From positions 2,850,001 to 2,914,000 of the forward strand of contig WAEK01000001.1 of the NCBI GenBank assembly GCA_011634665.1: 64,000 bases of DNA, in the 5' to 3' direction. Source of the stretch: Mortierella sp. BCC40632 (lineage: Eukaryota > Mortierellomycota > Mortierellomycetes > Mortierellales > Mortierellaceae). Each line of letters starts with the position of its first letter. The stretch's first letter is position 1. Below the pieces are notes generated by a model. It had not been told where the DNA came from. It did not search any database and was given only the letters and a program-made list of their open reading frames with translations. A program made the position numbers and the translations under genes. Below, one piece after another: positions 11,646 through 23,104 of this stretch.

Positions 11646-12459
11646 CGTGTGTGCTCTTTTGCTCTTGAGCGCTCCTTTATGTGTGTGTGTGAGAGAAGGA
11701 CGTTCTGGTCTCTGCTGCTTTCGCCGCTGCTGCTGCCGCTGCTGCTGCTTGCTGGCTGCTAATGCTCGCTGCCACTGCTACTGCTTTTTTTTCTTTTGGC
11801 TTGATTGCCTTAGCTGTGGGGGTTTTGTACGTTTGTTTCCTTGTTGTTGCGCGCCTTCCCCCTTGGACTGACTGACTGCCTCGTCGTGCGTGTTCGGAGG
11901 GGGGAGGAGGATGGAGGTGGGTGTGAGGATGAGTAGAGTGAGAGGAGAAGAGAGAAAGACAGAGGCAAAGTTGGGGTGCTTGCTGTCCTTGCTGTAGGAA
12001 TATGGAATACCACGGACTGGGAGGAGGCGAGAGAGAGAGAGAGAGAAAGAGAGAAAGAGAGCGCGAGATATGCAAGGGGCGGATAAAAAAAGACTGGAAG
12101 ATTCTGCCTGCTGGGGCGAGAGCAGCCTTTGGCGTAGGCTCTAGGTCGCGGCCAGGGTGGAGGTAATATGGCCAAGCAGACGACAGGAAAGGGGATAAGT
12201 AAAGTGGCAAAATAAAATAAAGGCGTGGAGGTAAGAGAGAGAAAGAGAGAAGGAGAGACAGAGAGAGAGAAAAAGAAACGTCGCGCACATGCTCTCTTTT
12301 CGAACCCGTTTGAGACGCGGATGGCTTAGAAGAATGCTCGGGGCACGGTATGGGCACCCTTGGCAACAAGATAGCTCGCAACAAGGTAAAAAAGTCTCCC
12401 GCACCCTCCCCCACATCCTCCAGTGCTCTCACTAGATCACATGCCATGTGCTCCGTCGA

Positions 12460-12490
<31 letters not shown>

Positions 12491-12920
12491 CTCTTCCTCT
12501 CACCGCATCATCATCAGCGCAGTGACGGCGCGGGGACATTGGGACCCGTCTGTTCTTGGCAATGGCCGGTGCCTACATTTGATCGGCTATCAATAGATGG
12601 GCCATGTTGTGGTCAATATATTATTACTATTGGGTTGCTGCTCTCAGTCTCATTGCGACCTCCTTGAAAACCGCACTCTCTTTTTCATCCCTTGGCCCTT
12701 CCAGCCCGTCACAGGAAAGAGGAAGGGGAGAGAAAGGGGTGGGGAACCTGTGTGTTTGTCACAAATCGATGTCTTCCGAGTGACTTGCGAAAACGGGCGC
12801 AGTTCATTCTTCGTCACCGAAGTCCTGTCAAGTCTACCAGAAGAAAAGAGGGGACGGATGATAAAAGGAGCTTCCTGTAGGTTGAACTCCACCAATTAGG
12901 TCATCTTTGCTCTATTCACG
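11646..12920. other. Pyrimidine-rich promoter region of the M13 peptidase gene
   Basis: This stretch is purine-rich on the plus strand up to about 12280, so it is CT-rich in the peptidase's direction, with CTG/CAG-type triplet runs near 11720-11760 and (CT)n near 12461-12487. The open frames are low-complexity Ser/Leu/Pro products. I see no gene. Confidence 0.5.
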
Positions 12921-12929
12921 CAGGGAGCT

Positions 12930-13500
12930 CTTGATGAATAAGAGAGAACAACATGTCTCAAAGTCGCGTCGAAATCTCCCATGGAGAGGTGCTTCATAAT
13001 GTCGCCATAGTCTTCAAGAAAAGCTCTAAACCGATCGGTATCCTATCCTCCTTGTGCATGTCACGAGGCACAGTAGCCGCTGTATTTCTTGATCGTAAGA
13101 GAACGACCATGCCACTTTTCAGAAAAAGAGCCAAGCTGTACCAGGAGGCGTACCAGAGCCAAGCATCTTAGGAAGGACAACCAATGAGGAATGTGAAACG
13201 GTAACAAAGGCGCCATTGTGTCCAAAGCCGTTAGCTGTGTGGATGTCATCTATTTGCAGCTGTAGATTGTCATTCCAATCAGGTGATTTGATGGCCTTGG
13301 TGAAAGGAAGCCCCTCCCCCCATTGAGGTGCTAGAGAGGTCGCGGATAAAGATGAGCCTGTGAGAGCCGCACCCTTTCAACGCGCCGAGATCGGTGAAGA
13401 TCGAGTAAAGTTGATCCAGGTGCTCAGAAAAGTCGGGATCCTTACCTTAAGCCCTACCTTCGACCTGCACAACTACAACCACCATGGGCTCGTTCATGAT
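12930..13500 (-). pseudogene. Multi-frame coding relic, unknown family
   Basis: On the minus strand, protein-like stretches occur one after another in different frames. One reads PDFSEHLDQLYSIFTDLG near 13440-13390, the next NGFGHNGAFVTVSHSSLV near 13230-13180, and the last DYGDIMKHLSMGDFDATL near 13020-12970. They are of mixed composition, unlike the CT-tract artefacts, and are broken by stops and frame changes. This suggests a decayed gene or element copy. I do not recognise the family, and a spliced intact gene cannot be excluded. Confidence 0.3.
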
Positions 13501-14202
13501 CAAGCTAATACCATTTGTAAATAGTCATAATCCACAAAATTTTTTATTCATATAATCCGACTGTTCTAACTCTAGATAAAGGTTGGTGGCAAGACGAGCT
13601 CGATGCGTGCTCCTGTAAGAATTTGACCTTGGAAACAGCATCCAGTGGATCGCACCAGTCACTCAGCGTCTTTTTGGCAGCCTTCTAAATAGGGGCCAAC
13701 CTGGACAGACACTTTGGAGTGTCGAACAAAGTTGAGGAGTGAAAAGACAGTAATGAAGGTGAAGAATGTGAATGAAATGGAAAAAGAAAGGAAATAAGGG
13801 TGGAGAAAGGACTTAAGAATAGCACACACGGTGCTACCGCTGCAAATCACTCTCTTCTTGACATAAAACCCGATGATAGACTTTCTGTTGATTCTAGGGT
13901 AAAGGTCATGTTTGAAAATACTGTTTCTTGGCCTTAGGTTTTTTTTTCATGGCTGTTTGCCATGTTGGCATTCTTAACTTGCATAAAATGAGTGCTCTTG
14001 AAGAGGAAGAATAAAATATAACAAAAATAGCAAGAAAAATGAGCATGTGTCATTTTTTGGATATTTTGTCCGCCATTTTCAACCATTGCAGACCAAAAGT
14101 CAGTCTCCGATGATGTCTTTATACATTGCTCACTCAGCCTGACGCGGCAAGTCGTGGATAGGTTCTAGGCTAGAGTGACGCAATTCAAATCAGCTCCACA
14201 GG

Positions 14203-14236
<34 letters not shown>

Positions 14237-15408
14237 GTCAGAGAGATCGGATTTAGTCTGAGCTGTAAGGTGATGACTCCCTTACTTTCCATTGCTAAAA
14301 GAACTAAAGTATTTCCACACCTCTCTTATCTTCCTAAAGTACCATAAACATAGCATCGACATCTTTTTTGTTCCTCTTTCGGCTCTTTCAGTCGTCTTGG
14401 TGCATCAAGTCAAAGTTTTGTTTCTGAGTATTTACACTTCCTTCTTCGATCTAGATTTGTTACTCTACAAATACAACACTGAAAGAGCTCTGTTTGACTC
14501 TCCAGTAGCGATGGTCATTTTCGCCAGGGTTGATCTGTGCACCTGCATTCCTTGGGAGGATCTATGGCATTCTTCTCGATTCCCATGCCGCCACGATACA
14601 TCTAGTTAGGGTAGGGTAGCTTTTTGATGCTCTCCCCTATTTGGCTGAGTCACACCAAAGCTTCACTGCCAAAGCAAGAACCAAGCAGGGATCCACCAAC
14701 AAAATACTGGGGACTGTGACTGGGAAAGGAGAGGCAAAAGGCGGGATAAAAAAAATAAAGAGTGAGAAGAAAAAAAAATGTATCGATGGAACTCGACCAC
14801 TCATCCTCCGCGGAATGAAGCCTGACAGGCGGCACGACCAGGATTGGCTACCAACACAGACAAGACAAGACAGACGAGTGGAGCGGAATTATTGAAGCAG
14901 AATGTCAGCTGTGTCGTAGTCCAGCCAGTGCACAAATATGAAAGACAGAAAGAGAGAAAGAAGAAACTTAATCTGGCAGGAAGGTCTCGGGTCATTTTGC
15001 TCAGCCCAAGGCAGGCAGGGCCTCTCTCTCTCTCTCTCTCTCCAGGGCCATGACGATATTACTCAGCGCAGACAGGGGACTGTGGGTTACAACATCCAGC
15101 TTGTGCGAGTTTTGCGCAGATGTATGTCTGTGTTATGTCTGTGCTATATCTGTGAGTATTTTAGTGCGTGTGTGCGTGTGAAGGTGTGCATGCGAGGAGT
15201 GTACAGGGTGGAGCACCTCAATGTCCACAAAATAGCGCAAACGGGAAGAGACAAGGAGTACCATGTCGGCCAGACAGGTGAGCGACGTGCAAAAGCCGCT
15301 GTCCGAAGTGAGTACCCTCCCAGTCACCAGCTTCTCCCTCTGACTTTTTTTTTTTTTTTTATTCTCCTGGCCCCCGTCTCTCTCTCTCTTTCTTTCTTTC
15401 TTTCTCTC

Positions 15409-15440
<32 letters not shown>

Positions 15441-15878
15441 TCTTTCTCTTCACTCTTTCTCCCTGTCCCCACTCCATTTTCTCTCCGCTCCATTCAGGCT
15501 GCGGACCATCCCATCCCATCCATCCATTTATCCATCCATCTTATTATTCCTTTTCCATATTCATTCATCCTCATCTGATCCCTTCTTCGGGCTCACACTG
15601 TTTCCTCGCCCTCCCCATTCCACCCCCCCCCCTCTCCACACGCCCGAAACGCTCTCCGAGCCCAGCTTGACAATCTATTCCCACTGAGCTCTCTTTGTGT
15701 TCTATTGTTGCTACAGCTCCTCTCTCGCGCTCTCTCTCTCTCTCTCTCTCTCTTTCTTCTCTTCTTTCCTCGTCTACTCCATTTCGCTCCATAATCCTCT
15801 TTTGATCTCATCCTCTCATTCATCCCTGGTCATCGAGATTCCGATCCAATTCCCTGTTTTCCCCATTTCCTCAGATCC
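13501..15878. other. Gene-poor stretch upstream of the ZIP transporter gene
   Basis: The part at 13500-14640 is more AT-rich than its surroundings and holds an A32 run (14203-14234), possibly the 3' tail of a decayed retroelement copy. From about 15330 to 15870 the plus strand is a long CT-rich tract that serves as promoter/leader of the ZIP gene. No convincing gene. Confidence 0.4.
14203..14234. repeat. Poly(A) homopolymer, 32 nt
   Basis: Uninterrupted A run in an AT-richer, gene-poor stretch. No flanking target-site duplication was evident by eye. Confidence 0.9.
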
Positions 15879-18730
15879 ATGTCTGTCTTCAGTGGAAGCG
15901 ATGACTATCGCGGGTGGCTCTTCACCCTTGCCTCGGCGCTTGCCTGCGTCTTTGGAGGTAAGGACGCTATTTCACTTTAAAAAAAAAAAAAAAAAAAGAG
16001 ACCAAGAGCGACGAGAAGACTAAGCTTGTTTAAATCTAACGGTTGCATCTCACCCCCCCCCTTCTTCTCCCTTCCTCCCTATCTACAGCAAGTCTGATAT
16101 TTACTGATTCCGTTGTCAAGACAGTTCTCAAGCGAGACGTCTACATCCTCCAGAACCACAAGTTCCTGGCTGGATCCCTGGGACTAGGGTCTGGTGTCAT
16201 GGTAAGCTTGTCCACCCTTCCCTTGTTTGTTGTGTTTTTGTTTTGATTTCCTTCTCTCCCCCCCCTTCCCTCTCCAAAAATGGTGGGGGTGTGAATCTCT
16301 CCAGAGAACAAACAGATGAGGTGCTCTGGTGTCAAAGGAGATGGAGAGTGTGGCAGAGGAGTACGTCTCGGAGAGAACGAGCTCGCCTGGAGATGATCAT
16401 TGGTTTGTTTCTTTATTTTCCCTTCTCCCTGACCTTCCGTTGTTGTCCCCACATGACCATCCTCTCTCAAGTGCACGGTCAGCATCAGAGAGAACTACAA
16501 ACTGAACGTGTTTGTGCAATATCGGCGGTTTGTCTCCACTCAGACTGGATTGGATCCCCCACCCCCTCTCTCTCTCTCTCTCTATCAATCTAACTCTATC
16601 GACACGACACGGAGGAAAGTCATGTCGTGTTGCACAGACACCCTGCTTTTAGTCCATCAATCCCGCCGAGTGTGCACATGAGCTGGGGCAGAGTTTCCCT
16701 CCCTCCCCCTCTCCAATAGGCACGTGTAGTTGACGCCAACCCTTCCGAGTTGGAGAGAGCACCATTGGGTCAATTTCCATCGAATCCAGCAGCCAGCTTT
16801 GCTAAGAAACAATAACAAAAAATTCTCTCCAAAACTTACGAAATCATTCCTCGTCCTCTCTTCTCTCTCTCTCTCTCCTCTCTCTTCTCTCTTCCTATAC
16901 AAGATCTTCTCAAGCTTTTATAATCTATTGCCTGAAGCCAAGGAACAGCTTTCCTCGGAGCTGTCCATTTTTTCTGCCCACTCAGATGCGTTCGTAATGA
17001 TCTTCTTCTTTTGTGGCATCGGCACGATGGCCGTTATCCACTGGATCATGCATCGTTTCGATTCGGGTGCACATTCCCCTGGGATCGAGAACAGTCAACA
17101 GTTTTTATCACAAGAGCCCAGATCGGGCATGCTCCAGCTTCCATCTCATACTCCCTCTCCACACCACCACGCACACAACAGGGGCCCTCAGGGCAGTCGG
17201 AACAGAAATGTGGAAAGCGGTATGGCCCGACCAAGCGCCACTCCCTCGATCGCACCCCAACCCACACTCAATAACCGCAACAACCGCGATCTCCATGACT
17301 CACGGTGTGCTGATTGTGCGATTGCAGTGGATGAAGAGAGTAGTGACAGCCATACAGAGGAAGAACGTTACAACGATTCCGAGTATGTGGATGAGGAGAC
17401 TGCATCGTTACTCAAGAATGCTTACTTGCACATGGGCAAGACTCCGAGCAGTCGTATGGATGATCCCTCTTACCAAAATCACCGAAACAATGCCCGACAC
17501 ACACACCATAGCGAGCATGGGGATGACGATCATGACAGCAACAGCATCGAGGTCGTGATTACCGATCAAAAGGACAAGATCTTGAAACCAAGAGAAGCTG
17601 GTAGTGGTTACCAGGGGCTAGGTTTGGATTTAGATTTGGACAATGACGTTTACCCTGAAGGTGAAGAGTCATCGGACTCGACTCATTCTCAAAAGCCTTT
17701 CGCACCAGTGAATAAGAATAAGAAGACCAAACCGAACGAACCGGGATCGAAAGCTCACAGAAGCCGTAGCCGAACCAAGAAGTGTACTCACATCCCAAGG
17801 AACCAGGGCCATCCCCCTTCGACCAATCATCCTCAACATCTACATCAACAGCAGAATCAAAAGCCTTTGGTCTCGGGACTCGGTTCCCAACGATCTTATG
17901 GCACCCTGTCAACTCGGAACCATTCGACCTTTGCTCATGAAGAGCAGGCCTCTCAATTGCGCCGGACTTCATTCCCGCATTTGAATCAGCGACCGGGCAA
18001 CAGGATCCGTTATTCATCGCATGATAACTTGGACCATGCCCCGGCGGATGATCGTGAGCATGCGGATCTGACCGAGATTGGTATTCAGACGGCCTTGACC
18101 ATTGCTGTCCACAAATTTCCTGGTACGTATCACGCATCTTTTTTTTTTTTTTTTGTTGCTGTTGTTGCTGTTGTTATATTCACCTCGCTCGACACAACAT
18201 TCATGTGTCTGCACTACGTAACAAGGCGGATTTGTATGACCATGACTAACCATTATCGCTCTTTTGATCTATAAAAAATAAACAATGCAACATAATTAGA
18301 GGGTATGATCACGTTCTTATCAACGACAGCCGATCCCTGCCTAGGCCTTTCGGTCTTTATTGCGATTGCGGTCCACAACTTGATCGAAGGCTATTTGATT
18401 GCTTACCCATTGTTTGTGGGTCTCCATTCACGTGCACGAGCCTTTGCATTGGCCGCCATTTTGGGAGGATTGTCTCAACCTTTGGGGGCGATGCTTGGTT
18501 GGTTTATTCTTCGAAACATTGCCTCGATGGGTTGGCAAGTCTCGGCCACGGGAGTGATTTATGCTTTGGTGGCTGGGATGATGGCCTCCATTGCCGTGAA
18601 TGGAATGTGGCCCCAGGCAGTGAAATGTGCGGGTCGAAGCCCGACCAAAGTGGTTCAGACCAGTTTCTTTGCTGGTATTGCTATCATGGGTATCTGTCAG
18701 GCCGTCATGGGTGCCAAGTGTGATGCTTAA
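15879..18730 (+). CDS. ZIP-family zinc transporter, Zrt3-like
   Basis: Four exons, 15879-15957, 16089-16201, 16904-18122 and 18300-18730, give 613 aa. Membrane helices occupy the N-terminus (GWLFTLASALACVFGASL and following) and the C-terminal third. Between them lies a hydrophilic loop of roughly 300 residues, rich in His, Ser, Asp and Asn, the usual place for metal-sensing His residues. The transport signature motifs are HKFPEG (467-472) and HNLIEG (496-501). The layout matches yeast Zrt3, which exports zinc from the vacuole; vacuolar placement here is inferred from that resemblance. The second intron is long (702 nt) for this window, and the third has a T15 run directly after its donor. 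Confidence 0.92.
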
Positions 18731-18805
18731 GAAGAAGGACACGCATATGGAACGGAGAAGGAATAGCCAAGACTTTTCTCTTTTCTCTATCTTTCTTTCT
18801 TTCTT

Positions 18806-18841
<36 letters not shown>

Positions 18842-19093
18842 ACCTTTCGGTGCTTGAGTTTTCTTGATTTTTTTTACTCAAGTCTGCCTTTGTACATTAA
18901 TGTCTTTATATATTTATAGTCTCTTTGCTTTCGCTCTTTCACATCTTTTGCTATGCCGCTGTTGTAGTTGCTGTGTTTGTATGCCAATTCTCTGGCCCTC
19001 TTACATTGTACTTTACATATCCCACTCACTCTTCTCTCCAGAGTGCCTCTCTTTCGTTATTTCTTTCATTCCTTTTTTTTTTTTTTTTTTTTT

Positions 19094-19149
<56 letters not shown>

Positions 19150-19518
19150 TTTTTTTCTTTCGATCCCGTTGCTCGTTTATATGTCAAATAAATCAGCTTC
19201 ATGCGTGAGAACAAAAGGGAAAAGAAAGAAAGAAAAGGTGCTATGATACATGGTTTCAACGAAAGCATAATCGTGCCCCCAAGGTCAATTTTAGCATCAA
19301 AAAAAAAATCTTCCTCCTCTTTCACGCATCTTTTTGAGAGTGGTGATTAAATGCAGTGATAATAAGCCAAAAGTTGTGAAGTAACAAATGATAAAGAGTC
19401 CTGAGTTGCCCTATTACAAAAAGTAATGAATCGTATCCTAAACCAAGAAAAAGAGAGTTAAGTCAAGTATCCTACAGCAAAAGAATAAAGAAAAAAGAAA
19501 GGAAAGAAAAAAAGCGGT
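18731..19518. other. Convergent intergenic region with compound poly(T)
   Basis: This is the 3' side of both the ZIP and PPG1 genes. It holds (CT)n near 18810-18840, a long compound T tract (19073-19156) and AATAAA at 19187-19192 on the plus strand. No gene is seen. Confidence 0.5.
19073..19156. repeat. Compound poly(T)/TTTTC tract, 84 nt
   Basis: T runs are broken only by single C residues, with four TTTTC units in the middle. It may lie in the 3' UTR of the ZIP gene. Confidence 0.85.
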
Positions 19519-21693
19519 TCATACCTGTGCAGCATCCATTCCAGACAGAGTCAAAGCACCATTGCCGTTGCCCATGGCTCCGTTTCCATTCACAGTTCCG
19601 TTTCCATTCCCATTCAGACCGCCGCTTCCATTTCCTGTTCCATTCGAGTATCCATTCGAGAACACTGTCCTCTGAGCCTCCACAACCGAGGGCCTCTCAT
19701 TCTCTGGAGCAGCTTCAAAGACATTAAAATGTCTTTCACCACCACATCCCACTTCCAAGATCGAGGCCAGGTTACCGCACCGGTAACAATAATTAGGGGC
19801 AGACCAAACTGTAGAGAGTTGATCATCAAAGAGAACTTGGAAACCTTCCATACAGAGTTGATGTGCCCGCAAGATATGGTCCATGTTGTTGACATGCAAG
19901 AATTTCTCGACTACTAGGCTCCCGAATGTATATCCAGCTCCTCTACAGATTGGGTGGGGGTGGAGGGTCCATGTAGAGAATACCGATTAAAAGAGGTGTT
20001 GGAGAGCATTACATGGATCAACAAAGAAAATAAATAATAAATGACACAAAAGTACTTGATCGATCAACATTTTGCCTTTTACCTTGGTGAAACTGCAAAC
20101 TCTTCCCGTCCAGGATCTGGATCCGACCAAACCAGATCTGCCATTGGTCCTTCATGAGGAATTTCTAAGATATTGTCGAAAATAAATAAAATAAATAGAA
20201 CCCGATCAGTCCATAAGCGTGTGGGTTGTGAGAACAGAATTCCTTTCCCAACCGAGGTATTTGTACAGATATCAGCAGTATCTCAATGAGTCGTACCTCG
20301 GAACCGATCCATCACTTTGATCTGGTCTATCGTATGGATGGAGGGCGACAAACCTACAAGCAATTTCCATTACAAAAGAAAAAAGAAAAAATATAAGGAC
20401 ACGTAAGAAAACAGCAAAATGTCCAAGGGCTCGACTGTGATTTTTTTTTCTTGCTTCTTCGAATTCGGGCTTTCCATTGTAGTGATAGATGCCAGAACCA
20501 ATAGGGTCATACCTCCATGTACGCAAAAGATCATATTGTCAATAACGACAGACAAAGTTAGGTAGTCAAAGAGATCCGTAAAGTAATGCCATACTTGCGC
20601 GCTGCCGTATTTTTTCATACACTCGGTATAGAATCCATATGTCTAGAGAGGAACGAATGAAGGTCAACATGTGTACTAAAAATACATCTGTGTGCGGTTT
20701 GTTGTCGAGAATGTTGAGCTCCTTCCTCCATGTTGGCCTGGGAAATAATATTGCGCTCACTACGTATTCGCCTGAAAGGTTGAATCCTCCAGTCGGCGGA
20801 GCAAATCCAGTCGAGACTCATATCCTTTACCTGAGTGACGGCACGAGATTCATGATTGCCACGAACAAGTTGAACTCTTTCTGGGTACCGAAGTTTGAGA
20901 CAGGTCAATATCGACATTGTCTCGACACTGTAGAGGCCCCTGTCCACATAGTCGCCTAGAATCATATGTTTTGTCCCAAGGAGAAGGAAGGTAAAAAGAT
21001 CCCTGTCAATAAAGCTTCTAGAGTCTCAAGATGCTGTGCTCTACTTTTCTTCCCTCATCTAACAATCCAGGCTATTATTATCCTCGTGTTCCTGCTTTCA
21101 TCCTCTTTTTTTTTTTTTTTTTTCCTCCTTCCACGAGTAAGCTTCTCATCCTGAGAGTTGTTTTCTTGTTTGCGCTGGTCTTTTTTTTATTTCGTTTACC
21201 TAGAAAGAGATAGTTTGTGTCGGGACAGTAGCCTCCTATCTTGAAGATCTCGAGTAGATCATAAAACTGCCTATCGCGTGACCCCCCAACAATCCAGAGA
21301 GAAAGAGGGAGAGAAATGAATAGAGAGGAGCATGAGCTAGCCAGCTTCTCTTGCTGTGCACCTTCAAGGCGCTTGGTTTCGTGACTCCATCCATGCTTAT
21401 CGTAGCCTGTTGGCGCGTCCATCAGAGACTACCCCAAGTCGAAGCGGTAGATGGAGACTATTGCACACCTCTTTTTTTTTTTTTTTTTTTGGCTAGGGTC
21501 TTATTTTTTTTTTTTTTTTTTTCTCTTACCCATGAATGTCGCCTACGACTGTGACGGGTGCACTGATGTGGACGACATTACTCTCTGACATGAGAAGTTC
21601 CTTTGTCCGTTCACAAATCTCCTTGATGACCGATTCAGCTAGGAGCTGCCGTTGAAAAAGCGAAGCAATGCATGCATCAAGGTCCAGTACCAT
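19519..21693 (-). CDS. PPG1: PP2A-like serine/threonine phosphatase catalytic subunit, Ppg1 type
   Basis: Seven exons on the minus strand, 21693-21530, 21270-21200, 20955-20831, 20642-20513, 20353-20297, 20164-20083 and 19942-19519, give 350 aa with every junction in phase. The metal-binding and catalytic motifs GDIHG, GDYVDRG, RGNHES and HGG are present, plus [11 protein letters not shown]. Ppg1-type signatures include [38 protein letters not shown] and [11 protein letters not shown]. In yeast Ppg1 acts with the Far complex, affecting glycogen storage and mitophagy. The last about 45 residues are Asn/Gly repeats, and the usual PP2A tail YFL is absent. The stop overlaps a donor-like site (CAG|GTATGA), so one more tiny exon is possible. 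Confidence 0.93.
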
Positions 21694-22248
21694 GTCGTTC
21701 CTTGTTTTCCTTTTTTTTTTTTTTTTTTCTTTTCTTCGACTGTTCTTTGGACGGGTCCTGGTACGGTAACAATATGTAATATATAATTATTGGTAGGGTT
21801 GACTGATGGCTCCAGTTGTGAATGAGGATGGGGGAGGGAGGTGATGAAAGTGATGGATATTGAAATGAACTAATGGTGGCGATAAAGAGGCACGAACCAG
21901 GCCCTTTGTGCTTTTTGCCTCCCTTTTTTCTCGCTCTCTCCCTCTCTCCCTCTCTCGCGCACTTTGCTTCCAGCCACTTGACCCCATGGGGCTCGCACGT
22001 GCACCGCGTGTTAAAGGGGTGGATCATCACTAACGCTTTTTTTTTTTTTCTCTTCGTCAGACCGATCTTTGCGGGCAAGCCATGGATGCCCCATTACAGA
22101 AGAGAGTAGTCCACTCTTCCTAACACCAAGTGTGAGTAAGAATCCAAAGAGATAGAGTTGCTTGATTGGAGAGAAAGGAGGTATTCAAGTGACGACGTGG
22201 CATGAATATTACCTTTTCTTTATTTACTTCTTTCTTTCTTTCTTTCTT

Positions 22249-22279
<31 letters not shown>

Positions 22280-23104
22280 ATCTCTCTACCTCTCTATCTC
22301 TCTATCTCTGGAGTGGGAGCTCTTCACGAGAATTCTGCCATATTCATAGAATCAATACTCTTCCGAACGTTCTTCTTGTGTTGCTTTTTCCAGTCGTCTC
22401 ACAAACTTTGGATATTGACCTTCTATTCCCTCCACAACTGAGGCTCCAATAAGGACAAATAGCACCATACTGCTATTGCTGTGTTCTTTAAGGCCCCATT
22501 ACAATTTTCTAGTAGGGCGTAAACAGAAAAGTGGGACCTAAAAGACGCAAGGACGGTGCGCAAAAGGCGTCAGTCAGGACGAGGTATATTGGTGAGAACG
22601 GATTCGAGACCATTTTAGGCAAGTATGCAGCCACATAGTAGCTAAACTAATGAGAGTCATGAGGGCGGGGTAGTGAGGCGAGGAGGAAAGTGAGCCATGC
22701 CGGATACGTGTCCTGGGAACAGGGTAAATTGAATCCTTAACCCCAATGAACCAAAAAAGCGTTCCTGAGAAGGGAAGGTGAAGAGGATGCGCAGTGAGCA
22801 TTCCCACGAACCTTTGATCAAAGCGTGACGTGGGATTGTTGAATGGCCAATAAAAAAGGGATGCCAGGACCAACTCGAGTTTTTTTTTTTTTTTTTTCGT
22901 TTTCTCTCTCGTTCTTTCACTTTCTCTCTTATTCCCTTGCTTCAACCTTCCTTCAGCTCCCTCGCCAAGATTCTCTTCATACGCCCGTTCGCCGCCTCAA
23001 GAGTGCCTCGTGTCCTCACCTTCGCCCGCCCATCTTCTCTCGCTACTCCCCTAGCTCGACGACCTCCTTCATCCTTCTCAAATTTTCAAACGCTTCGCGT
23101 CAGA
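21694..23104. promoter_or_regulatory. Shared divergent promoter region of PPG1 and prolyl oligopeptidase
   Basis: About 1.4 kb separate the two divergent start codons. It contains CT-rich tracts on the plus strand, a TTTC microsatellite (about 22229-22280) and T runs. In the 170 nt before the oligopeptidase ATG the frame stays open without an ATG. No other gene was found. Confidence 0.5.

Noticed and set aside
11677..12447. 256-codon minus-strand open frame upstream of the M13 gene
   Set aside because: Low-complexity Ser/Leu/Ala product from the pyrimidine-rich promoter; no domain.
14938..15687. 249-codon plus-strand open frame before the ZIP gene
   Set aside because: Dominated by Ser/Leu/Phe runs encoded by (CT)n; likely leader or promoter DNA.
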